From: Laburnicola sp. R22_1
Lineage: Eukaryota > Ascomycota > Dothideomycetes > Pleosporales > Didymosphaeriaceae
Direction: 5' to 3'
NCBI GenBank assembly: GCA_014281115.1
Contig: JACONQ010000007.1
Span: 1,798,001 to 1,862,000 of the forward strand
Length of the DNA: 64,000 nucleotides
The position numbers were made by a program, and so were the translations under genes. This document shows, in pieces, positions 49,401-59,091 of the stretch. The notes under the pieces were generated by a model, which saw nothing but the letters and a program-made list of their open reading frames with translations, was not told the origin of the DNA and did not search any database. The number at the start of each line of letters is the position of its first letter. Within the stretch, counting starts at the first letter, position 1.

Positions 49401-49972
49401 TCGGGATGTTGATGACACGCTCAAATCTTGCAAAAGCTTATTTCCTTGCCGGAAGATTGGAAGAAGCCGAAGATACCGTTCAACGCTTGCTCGAACACGT
49501 TCCCGCGAAACATCCGGATCGCATCCACAACCTTTTCGGTCTTGCCCACATCAGGTTCAAGCTGGGATCTGCAGACGAAGCGCGGGAAATGTGTGAGAAA
49601 ATGCTGGAAGACATCCGGCAAAGGAAGATCTTTGCTCTCGATCACCCACGGACAGTGGCAATCGCAAACCTTCTCCTAAAGATATATCGATTGCAAGATC
49701 GGAGAAATGACATTGAAAATCTTAAGATGAAGATACCAAGCATGGAAGGTACCGAAAAGGAAGGATTGTTCGATCCTTATGCGATCCGAAAGGGATCTGA
49801 TGTGTCTTCGAGCTCAGCGGGCCGAACTGCGCGGCTAAAGCCTGCTATGTGGCTGGCACCAAAAAAGGAATTTGATCAGGAGCGTGCAGTAGCAAAGAAA
49901 GAGCCAAAGGCTGTGACTAAGCTGAAGAAGTCGGAACCGAAGCCTGGTCTTGCAGTTCGACATACGTTCTAG
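46406..49972 (+). CDS. NLR-type protein: hydrolase-like, NB-ARC/NACHT, TPR repeats
   Basis: A STAND-class protein of the type that mediates fungal non-self recognition. The long exon 46406-47479 joins 47542-49972 across a 62-bp intron (GTAGGT...ATTAG), phase 2, giving about 1160 aa. The N-terminal domain resembles the neighbour at 42345 (VVAIHGMFEDALQTWTE, YGILFLGTPH, TAYIVDQDSAAP). Its nucleophile elbow reads CHGLGG, with Gly (GGT, 46671-46673) in place of Ser, so this domain is probably not catalytic. The nucleotide-binding domain has P-loop GLGGSGKT (47418-47441), Walker B-like WLLIFDNADD, ILVTTRN and GFLPLALAHAG. The C-terminal half carries at least six degenerate TPR units (GMKHPDTLMTRNEIG, LGEEHAYTLWSINDL, LGEPHVGMLMTRSNLA) and a basic tail. 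First ATG of the exon is 46425, but the conserved strand before it means the true start is in an upstream exon. No stop interrupts it. Confidence 0.85.
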
Positions 49973-50058
49973 AAATATACTAGCCCTCAGATTCTGACGA
50001 GTTTCATATCTACCATCCCGCCCAAAGGCCTAGCGTTATACTAGCTAAACGTTCAAGT

Positions 50059-50774
50059 CTACAACCTTCCCTTCCAGAAAACCTTGGAATACTGGAAGGC
50101 GTCCTTCAAGTATGGGTCGCAGTCATAGGTTGTACTGCGTATGTTTGCAGGCACCACCCCGTAACGCTCACTATCATGAGCGAGACCGTCAGAAAGATCC
50201 AGTACCTCGGCCAAGAGATAGAGCATCACTGTAGATACCCCCAAGCAAACATTCATCGCTGAACAATAAGGCATCGTCCTCGGTAAGAGAGGCAAGAAAG
50301 ACCTTGACCCGAGCTGCGATGGTATCCACATTGACGGATTCCGAAATGGGCTGCTCCCGCGGTTGAGTGAGGTAAGGATACATACAGAAATCTCTAGGCT
50401 TTCTCGGTCTGTAGTAAGGATTCCCGGCGCCGTCGTCCCAGTGTCGAGGGAATAGACTATTCCCGAGCTCTTGGATCGAGATGTTGAGGTTGTGGGGCAA
50501 GACATGGCGCTCGAGATAGCTCATGGCCATCTCATTGAGAAGATCATAGATCGGCTCCTTCTACTGATCAACAAACACCTTTGAGCGCTTTCCCTGCAGC
50601 GTGGACGGGGTCTACTCCCATATCCCGCAAGCTCTGAATGGTTTCCGGGTTTAGCGGTAGGTTCCATTTCCGGAGGGACTCAAGGTCTTCGTCTTTGAGG
50701 ATATGCTGACTTGCTTCGTATGGGCCGAGCAGCTGTGGCGCATGCAGTAGAATTCTAGAAGAGTCCATAACCAC
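50059..50774 (-). pseudogene. Histone-fold (H2A-like) protein gene, frameshifted
   Basis: On the minus strand, the segment from about 50350 to 50090 reads TIAARVKVFLASL, then STVMLYLLAEVLDLSDGLAH, VVPANIRS and YLKDAF. This parallels histone H2A (GRV..[35 protein letters not shown]). The frame shifts at a run of five G (about 50240). With four G the H2A-like helix would be continuous. Upstream a second break and a TAG near 50.55 kb separate it from MVMDSSRILLHAPQLL (50774). The region between (YLERHVLPHNLNISIQELG) is unrecognised. It lacks canonical H2A tails, so it is not a replication histone gene. Whether it was ever a full gene is open. Confidence 0.55.
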
Positions 50775-50889
50775 GTGCCGTTTCTATTTTTGCAACCTGT
50801 TCTCTTGTCGTGGCCCGGAAGCTGGCGCTCAGTCGTCGTATCTGTCGCCGTGCCACGTTGCCACCACTCAATCACCGTAACAAGTTAAC

Positions 50890-51234
50890 ATGGACAGAGC
50901 CAGCCAAGCGCTGGCATTAGGTCTTCCTACCGGCCTGTCAAAATCGTTCCGAGCTTTAGCAGATTGTCACGGTGTGCCTCGCACGACTCTTGAGCATCGT
51001 AACCGCGAACGCCAGTCGATCGAAGAGAAGGCGCAGAGCCAATAATATCTGTACCCATGGGAAGAGAAAGCCCTCGCTAAGTTTATAGCACATCAAGGTG
51101 CTCTTGGGCGCCCTGTCCGGATAAAGTATATAGGTTCGATAGCCTTCAGTCTCGCCCGCCGACGGACGCCAGCGAACAGGCCAAGCAAGCCTCCCGGGAA
51201 GAACTGGCCCCAGTTCTTCTACAAGAATGGGGTG
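50890..51234 (+). pseudogene. N-terminal fragment of a pogo/CENP-B-type transposase
   Basis: From ATG 50890 the frame reads MDRASQALALGLPTGLSKSF then ADCHGVPRTTLEHR (psq HTH), a TAA after KAQSQ, then YPWEEKALAKFIAHQGALGR and WPQFFYKNG (CENP-B HTH). The DDE core that should follow is missing. This is a solo fragment within the NLR cluster, not one of families A-D. Confidence 0.75.
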
Positions 51235-51789
51235 GGTTGGAGCTAAAGGCTGCAGTACCGGACGTAGGGGAGGGAGAAGCTCCGCCAGAACCATGGAGAG
51301 CCCCAGTGGCGAAAATGTGGTAGCAAGGGATGTAATTAGGTAGTACTGCCTTACGAGACTTTGCGTCCTGCTGCACAATGGAAGGGTCGTTCATCATCAC
51401 ACTTTCAGCACAGTGCTCATATAACATCCCACTACGTAGCGAGAACATAGCCTTCCCAAGATGCGACGTGCACGCACACGCAATAATCACAGTGTAACAT
51501 AAGCCAAACGGGCCAACAAGCTCAGTTTGTCGCCTTGGGAGCTAAATTACACTATCATGGATTTGGTTAGCGTGAATCTTACCAGCAACCCAACTTGGAG
51601 GCTATTCCCAGGTTTAGGCAAGAAAACTGGCGAGAATTCGATACATAGTTTTACTATTACGGCCTATCCTGCGCCCAACCGCTTTCCCAGCTTGCGGAAT
51701 ACGCGCTTTAGAGACCTCGACTTCGGCGTTTCCATCTCTACAGACTCAGCTCGGTCTTCATTCAGCTTAATAGAAGCAACTTGTAACGC
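51235..51789. other. Intergenic, no gene recognised
   Basis: Normal-composition sequence between the transposase fragment and the 3' end of the HET/NB-ARC/TPR gene. ORFs on both strands show no domain. Confidence 0.4.
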
Positions 51790-54579
51790 TTAAAGCCGGT
51801 CTTCAAGCTGTTTACACCATTTTGAAGAAGGGCCTTGGACAGCTGTGTATCCAGCCAATGCCCGACTATACATTATCTTCGCCTTATCTTCACGACCTGT
51901 CCGCGCGTAAAGGTCACCGAAAGAGAACATTGTGTTTAACGCTGGCAAATACGACGACAGAAGCTCGGGCCTAAGAGCCTCCTCATAGCCTTGCAGCGCT
52001 CGAGTATACATGGCCTCCGCCTCCGCCAGCTTGCCTTGGCCCTTGTAGAGGAGGCCTAGGTTGTTGACCGTAGAGTGTCAATGTGTGCTTCGGTCCGAGT
52101 GCCTCCTCTTTGCCTTGCAGCGCCCGAGTATACATGGCCTCCGCCTCCGCTAGCTTGCCTTGGCTCTCGTAGAGGAGGCCTAGGTTGTTGACCGTAGAGA
52201 GTGTCGATGTGTGCTTCGGTCCGAGTGCCTCCTCTTTGCCTTGCAGCGCCCGAGTATACATGGCCTCCGCCTCCGCTAGCTTGCCTTGGCTCTCGTAGAG
52301 GAGGCCTAGGTTGTTGACCGTAGAGAGTGTCGATGTGTGCTTCGGTCCGAGTGCCTCCTCTTTGCCTTGCAGCGCCCGAGTATACATGGCCTCCGCCTCT
52401 GCCAGCTTGCCTTGGTCGGCGTAGAGGTTGCCTAGGTTGTGCAATGCCCATTCCATTCTCTTAACATCTATGTTTCCGTTCGTGATGAACTGTTCATGTC
52501 TTACAACATGTTGAAGGAGCCGCTGCTGAAGGGACCACCACTTGTCTACATCCGTGCTAGGAACTTTAGATGCTACACAGGTCAGAGCTAGCTGCGCGAA
52601 ACCATCATCCCACTCGCTGTTCAAGACAAATATTGTCCATGAGTGCACACATCTATGCACTCCATACCCTTCCGACCCAGACCGCTGTCCAAGTGAAGGT
52701 TCTGGGTGAGCTAGACCGTACTCGCATAGCAAGCGCACTGCCTCGTTAAAGCTTAGTTCGTCCTCGATAAGCTTCTGTATCCATTTATCGTCCGTATAAC
52801 GTGCGTGTCGAAGAAGTCCACACCACACATCTTGCTTGTCGAAATACGCCCACAGCTTGAGTAACTGGGCCGATGCCGCATTCTCTTCTCGAATCCGATC
52901 GAAAGTGACCTGCCATGTCGTGTATAGTGATCGGTCTTCGTATGAATTTAACGTTGGACTTGTCCTCTGCAGCCTTAACCAGGATGCCTCGTATAGCCGA
53001 AGATACTCCGCGAAGCTGGTGGTCACGTGCTCTAGATAAGCCCCAGCTGTAGAGAGAGCAAGGGCCAGGCCATCAAGCTTCGAGACGAGCGCTCTTGCAT
53101 CAGGATCTGGCTTATTAGCTCCGAATGACTTAGTTGGTACTAATATGACTTACCGTTTTCAATGCCTCCCCTTCCGGACATGTTCGCCAAGATCTTGAGC
53201 CCGTCCTCCAGGCCTGTCAACTTCTGGACGTGGAGACGCTGGCCTTGGGTAACTCTCGCTGAACGCGTTGTAATGATAATCGAGCCGTGGTCGCTCTCTG
53301 GCAGGTATCGACGTATATCTACTGTCGAGCGGTCGGAACTACCAGGGGTTCGGGGGTTGTCGTAATTATTAAAGACTATCAGCCAGCGCGTATTATCCTG
53401 AAGATCGAGCTACGTTTTGACTGCATCGACCACTCGGTCGAGGTCGCCTTCCAAGTCTACGCCACTAAGCACTCTAGTCGAGGGGTAATACTTCAGGATT
53501 TGCTAAGCGATGTTGCGAAAGCTAAGCCGCAGAGAGTCTTCGTCATTCGCATTCAGCCAGAATATTGCTGTGTGTTTCTCTTTGTGCCGTCTGACGTACT
53601 GGATTGCCAGTTGAGTCTTTCCAATTCCTCCCAGCCCGTGAAGGACGACTGCTGCTCGGCCACTGTGACCGTAAAGCAGCTCATGCATCTTCGACAGCTC
53701 CTCCTCTCTAGCTACAAATTGTGCAGCTTCAGGGAATGACGCAAGGTTGAGTTCGACGGCAAATTGTTCAAAGTCGAGACCTGCGCTAGTCAGCTTCATT
53801 GCCTCAGTGAACACGTTCGAGCAAATCCTACCCTTGTACAACTTGTAGATTTCTTCCTCCAGCCGCCGGAATGCTTGATACCTTCCTTCCCCGTATATTA
53901 ACGCCATAGAAACATTGAAGATCCCGATTAAACAGTAGGCTTCATCCTCTTCAATTGTGGTATCGCGGCGCTCGGCCCAGGACCTCCGCTCTTTGATGCT
54001 AAAATTCGACAGCGCATCACCTCGGAGAGCTTTCTCAGGGATGCCCGTGATCTCGTGTATCTTAGGCTCGAGCACCAGTTTGTTGCCAAGTCGCTCACCT
54101 TCTAGGCTGAAGAATTCTACCAGCCGTGGTGCGATGAGTTCTTGAAGCGTCCACCCGCGTGTAAACCATCGACTTATCCTGAAGGCCTCTTTCCATGCCG
54201 TCTCGCCACCCGCTCCCTCCGATTTAGATACATCCGAAAGGTACACGTAGCAGCGCGCAGCGTTCTGGTACCACCGAAACATAGAGTTGATCGCCGCGCC
54301 GAGCTCGACCGCATTCCTCTTGTCAATGCAGCATGTGTCTATCCAGAAGTACTGCAGTCCATCAGCTGCGGCCTGGTCCGCGCAGAACTGTATCTTCCTC
54401 CACCCAGCTTTGCTCACAGCCTTGTCAATGCCCGCGTTGGCTTCAATGTCCTGAAAGATGACCTCTTCTTTCCCCCACGTATGAGACAGTATTGCGTAGG
54501 CAGGGACACAGCCGCTGGTGGATTCGCGAAAGACGATCTCGCCGTCCGGTGTGCGCTGCAAGAGGCGTAAGAAGGCCAT
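51790..54579 (-). pseudogene. HET / NB-ARC / TPR NLR-type gene with inactivating lesions
   Basis: It starts at ATG 54579. The HET domain (residues ~25-170) has AYAILSHTWG, YFWIDTCCIDK and SRWFTRGWTLQELIAP. In known systems HET domains trigger incompatibility cell death when released by the nucleotide-binding part. The NB-ARC P-loop is GLGGIGKTQLAIQYV. In-frame TAG codons occur at 53505-53503 and 53412-53410, the second where Trp is expected. The Walker B-like segment reads LIVFNNYDN, with Asn where Asp is usual. An intron at 53153-53092 restores the frame into ALVSKLDGLALALSTAGAYL. The C-terminus holds nearly identical 42-aa TPRs (NNLGLLYESQGKLAEAEAMY). A 2-bp deletion near 52.08 kb (CTCTCTACGG to CTCTACGG) shifts the frame before the last repeats, which remain readable to TAA 51790. 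Strand and content fit an NLR recently inactivated by point changes. Confidence 0.87.
52084..52461 (-). repeat. Near-identical 126-bp TPR-coding tandem repeats
   Basis: Direct repeats with an exact 126-bp period (marker TGTGCTTCGG at 52084, 52210 and 52336) encode one 42-aa TPR each. The copies differ at only a few positions. A diverged unit follows on the 3' side. High identity points to recent duplication or gene conversion, as known for repeat domains of fungal NLRs. Confidence 0.92.
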
Positions 54580-55402
54580 GGCTGAGGCGCGATCTCATTA
54601 GAAGCGCGGCTTCTGCAGCTCGTTCGACATGTCGGCGCGAGGTATTCGAGGGTCGACAGTGTGGAAGCAGACATCGGAGGACGGATCGTGGAGGTGGTGC
54701 AGTGGTGGACGTCGACGCAGCCCGCGAGGCTGCATCGTGGCGCAGGCTGGCCGGTGAAGGGACGCGCATGTTCCCTGGATGTTATTGGAAGCCTTGCGCT
54801 ACACACTGCACCCTGACGCAAACCGTTCGTTTTAGTATGGAGCAAACTATTTAAGAATTTATGAGAAGGGTGCAGTCATATGTGCCGAGAACAACGACAG
54901 GTCTATAGCGTGCCGCAGGCAGCCGGACGTACGTGTGGAGTTGCGAGGTTCCGAGATCTTTTTCGGCGAGGGGATGGGTGACGGATGAAGTCTGGCTGCA
55001 CAGCCACAAACTTCAGCCACGGTTTTGAGACTGGCCTGCTTACAGAGAATAAATTACAAACTAGCTGCTTAGCTCATCGTATGACGCTAGCTCGAAACAT
55101 TATCCCTTGATTGGCAAGTACCAATCGGCGTGGCAACACCGCATGAATCACCCGCAAAGACGACGTGGCGACGCTGATGTAATTTTAAGGCGGGACACAT
55201 CCTAGTAGTGCCAAAGAGGCCAAACTGCAGCGCTCGCATAGAATCAAGTAAATGCGGGTATTTATAAGAAGTCAGGATTACTTTAAAATCGAAGTACCTA
55301 TAATTTGGCTTGCTACAGAGGGTGGCTCGCAATACAGGGATACACATTAGGTCTTCTTATTTGACCCAACAATTAGAATAACCCGAACCCTAATGTTAGT
55401 TG
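54580..55402. other. Promoter side of the HET gene and flank of element A2
   Basis: Normal-GC sequence upstream of ATG 54579 probably contains the HET-gene promoter. ORFs at 54414-54854 are other-frame readings of the HET gene and its 5' flank. No further gene is seen. Confidence 0.45.
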
Positions 55403-56032
55403 TAACCTAGATTATAAGCGAGTCGCCCTTACAAGCGAGTTGCCCACCTTGTCAACTCTCTCAGCCTTTTATAGCCTGTACATCCACAACGCAATAAAAT
55501 AATATTAATATAAGAGCTGTCCTAGTTTAAGTAGTATCTACAGTACGCTTTTCACACGTTTATAAGTTATGGCCAGTCTCTCTGCAGCAACCGCAGCGCG
55601 CTAAGGCCTGCCAGCTCGTACCTAATCGCGCCTTGCCTTGACGCGTTTCTCCCTTAAGTTGCTGCTTAACAGCCCTTTGGGTAATAATATCCTCTCCCTT
55701 TGCCTTTGATAGGGTGCCTTACTTCTAGATCCGCTTCTTTTTGCGATTCTTGCGCGTTGTGGCGGCCTCATTTGCTCTCTTAAGGCTTAAGATTCGCTCG
55801 CGCATAAGCGCCATTTAATGCATTACTTTAGAAGAGCCTCTTTCTAGCTAATTAAGCCTCTTGATAATAGAAGCAGGTGACAAGCTCTTATGCGCGCGAA
55901 TCCGCTTGCGAATCAACGTTAATTAAGCCTCTAGTTCGCGCACATTGCTGGGTGTTTTGGCCTCCCACACAGCCTCTAGTAGGGTTGCTAGCGACGGCGT
56001 CCTTAGCTTAACATCAAGCTTCGAGATCACTA

Positions 56033-57872
56033 CAGTCAACTCTCGTTATAACGATTAATCCGTGCACAGCAAATTCTATCGTTATATCGAAATATCGTTT
56101 AATCGATGATTATTAAGCTAGTCTTGGCGGACTTGCAGCCACTCCGAAATTGTTGACTGCCTCATACTTCTGATTGACTGAGCTTTCAACGACCTCTCTA
56201 GCCGCTTCATATAGGATATATCCTCATACTTTGCAGTCTCCTGATACTCCTGATAGCAGAGTAGAACCTGTACAGCCTGAAGAGCCTCTGCAACGCTTGG
56301 AGCAGGAGGAGGTAGCACCTCCTCCTCTTCCTCTAATCCTTGAACAAGCCCTAGCTGAGCAACTACGATATCCTGTAGGGATGTATCCTCCTCTTCCTCC
56401 TCTAAATCCTCATCTACTGGATTGAGAAAGTTCTCTATAGCCATAGGATCCTGGATCTGGCCAGCCTGGGCAGCAGCCTGATATAGACTCTCTATTGGCT
56501 CCTCTCTATCAAGTCCAGAGCTAGGATCTAGCCACCTCTTCGGGATGCACGTGCTCTTGATGTAGCAGTGTAGGATAGTAGTATCCTTAATATCGAGCAG
56601 CCATAATTCAGCTATCCAGTGGAGCGTATAGAGAATCGTCATGAATTTGAATAGATCAAGGCCAAGGTTGTAGTGTTTAACCGTGAACGCTAGCCACTGC
56701 CTCCAGTAGTAGGTCTTGAAGTTCTAGATAATACCCTAATCAAGAGGCTGATACATGCTTGTTAAGTTCTTTGGTAAAAGCTGGATCGCGATATTAGACG
56801 GAGGCGGCGATTGTTAAAGGCCAGAAAGATGGGCCAAGTAGTTGTCCATAAGAAGAACAACCTTCCTTAAGCTAATATAGCTATAGAATGCAGCAAGCCA
56901 CTTAGCCATAATAGATGTGTTTACCTAGCCCTTCTTAGAGGCCCCCCAGACACAGCTAATAGCTAATATATTAACTCCTCGCAAAGCTTGAGGCTGTTTT
57001 GACTTTCCTATCACCCATGGTGCTACGCGCTCAGTACCAGTAGCGTTGCAGTAGAGCATAATAGATACCCTAGCTTTATCTTTCTTAACACTAGGCATTA
57101 AGGCAGTAGCTAGCCCTCTTAATATTGCCCACCTCTAGTATAGCCCAGTCTCGTCCATGTTGAATATATCGCTGTCTGGGTATCGGATGCAGATGTTCTG
57201 TACATCTACCATCTCGGCTGCTGTTTGCGTTGGTACAGAGCTCTGCTCGCCGTGCTGTGTAACCTCTGCTATCCTATATCGCTGCTTGAATTTTGATACC
57301 CAGCCAGACGAGAACTCAGGAATAGCCTGGCCCTGGTAGGCTGGAATCTGACGCCAGATCTCTCGAGCTTTCTCAGCAAGTATATCGCCTGATACTAGTC
57401 CCCCTCGCACTTGTATTCCCTGCTGCCACTCATACAGGATAGACTCAAGCAGAGGCCAGGCAGCCGCTCGTGAGCGGTAGGCTGTATCGGATATGGATGT
57501 ACCGGAGGCGGAGGCGGAGGCGGAGGCGGAGGCAGGTAGGGCGTCGAGGTGTCGAAAGCGATCGTCGAGAGACTCAGATACAGTTGATTGGGAGAGCTTT
57601 CTGCCAAATTCAGCTTCAAACCATGCGATGATAGCTTTCTGTCGTGGCTGTGGTTGCTGAGAGAAGGCCCAGGCGCGGAGAGCCTTCCTCTCATGATTGG
57701 ATATCCCCTTGCGGCCCATAGCTTCTATAACGATACTTGGCGCTGAAGTGGTATTAGATATTGAATATCGGATACAGGGGTAGATTGTGTGGAGTTGAAT
57801 CCGTGCAAGCGAAAAATATCGCTATATCGAGGATATCGCTAAAACGGACATCGTTATAACGAGAGTTGACTG
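56033..57872 (-). mobile_element. Pogo/Tigger-like DNA transposon C, nested in element A copy 2
   Basis: Inverted repeats start CAGTCAACTCTCGTTATAAC at 56033, with the complement ending at 57872. TA lies at 56031-56032 and 57873-57874. Copy 1 of element A shows the empty site (GATCACTACCTCTAG, near 20995). The length is 1840 bp. Confidence 0.95.
56118..57719 (-). pseudogene. Transposase of element C
   Basis: One frame from ATG 57719 to TAG 56118 (533 codons before the stop) contains a few internal stops. It opens MGRKGISNHERKALRAWAFS (CENP-B N-terminal HTH). An Ala-Ser run encoded by a GGAGGC microsatellite (about 57507-57536) follows, then the second HTH. The DDE core reads IFNMDETGLY (then TAG where Trp is expected), VVLLMDNYLAHLSG and MYQPLD*GII. 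The C-terminal half (56642-56118) is open and acidic. The Tigger-like core differs from families A, B and D. Confidence 0.88.
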
Positions 57873-59091
57873 TACCTCTAGATTATGTGGGGCTAGTCTG
57901 GCGCCCTAAAAGCTTGCGCAGATATTCTCCTTTGTGATTAACTGGTCGTAGGCGGCGCGGAAGGCAGGTAGGAACTCAAGCTTGGTGATATGGTTGATAT
58001 GGTCGCGTATCAGGCTCGACACTTGGCACCCGTACGCCCGCTTTAATGGCGAGAAACAGCCAACGTCTAGCGGCTGCAGGAGGTGCGACGAATGTGGCGG
58101 CATATAGAGAGTATAGATATTGTTATCCTTGCAGATTTCTTGGAATTTGAGCGACTTATAGCTCTCATGGCCGTTAAGTATAAGCAGCTAGCGCGCGCCT
58201 ACCCTACGCGCTGCTATATGCTTAATAAAGTGCTGTAGCCAGGCAATACTAAGCTTGTTAGTAGTCCAACTGTTGTCGCTAAGACTAATAGTCCAGTTGC
58301 CTAGTATATCCTCGCCCTTATACAAGGCAGAGAGGTGATACTGGCCAGCGAAAATAACAAAGGGCAGGATTGCCTACCTAGCAGCGTTAATTCTATAGAT
58401 CACCGTGACCTATTCGCAATTGCCTAGCTGGATTGCTTTTGGCTGGCTACATCTTTCTAATCCCGTGACAACTAGCTAGGAGGATATCTTGCCCATTAGA
58501 AAGCCAGTCTTGTCGAAGTTGAAGGTGTCCTTGTTGTGGATACTGTAGGTGGCCTTCGTACGCGCTACGAGGTTAAACCAGCGTTGTATAGCTTCTGGAT
58601 CCTCGCAGAGCGCTCTCTGGTGGTCGTACGGTCGATTAAACCGCGTAGTAAGGCTGTCTGTTCGCTTGACAAAGTTTCTAGGCCACTGTTGACCGACCTG
58701 GCCACTGCCGCGCTCAGCGAGCAACTTATCCGCCATATTCCGCACAGCTTCTAGAGTAGGCGCAAACCCTCGCGAATCTAGATCAAGTATATACTCAATA
58801 ATCACCTCCTCTTCTAGCTTGGTAAGCTTTCTTAAGTTGGGCTGGCAATCGCGTCGCGCAGGCTTCCCGGCGCGTCAGTCGCGCAGCGTTGATCGGGGGA
58901 CATTATAAGCCCGTACAGCCTCTCGTACAGTCTGAATTTGGTTCTGATTAATAGCTAGGATAGCAAGGTAGATATCTGCTTCGTTGCAGGGCAATTGAGT
59001 AGAAGTTGGTTGAGCCATTATAGTTTGTAGGTGACGCGTCGTAGAAAGTTAACGAGGTGGGCGACTCGCTTGTAAGGGCGACTCGCTTATA

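Larger units (their letters stand above)
55527..59018 (-). pseudogene. Transposase of element A, copy 2
   Basis: The frame runs from ATG 59018 to TAA 55527. Without element C it is 550 codons, a multiple of three, so no net frameshift exists. It has an N-terminal psq HTH (LAINQNQIQTVREAVRAYNV), CENP-B HTH (RPYDHQRALCEDPEAIQRWF), FNFDKTGFLMG (first Asp), a second catalytic segment whose Asp region is degraded, and HLLQPLDVGCFSPLKRAYG. The C-terminal CX2CX4HX4C knuckle reads CGCCRETGHNL*TC. The stops are TGA and TAG, consistent with CGA-to-TGA and CAG- or TGG-to-TAG. It is less damaged than copy 1 and retains the HTH regions intact. Confidence 0.88.

Noticed and set aside
52056..52451. 131-codon minus ORF with repeated RGGTRTEAHIDTLYGQQPRP units
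   Set aside because: It is the TPR array read in another frame; the repeats reflect the 126-bp DNA period, not a real repeat protein.
54414..54854. Overlapping ORFs on both strands upstream of and over the HET start
   Set aside because: They are alternate-frame readings of the HET gene 5' end; low-complexity Arg/Ser/Ala composition and no domain.
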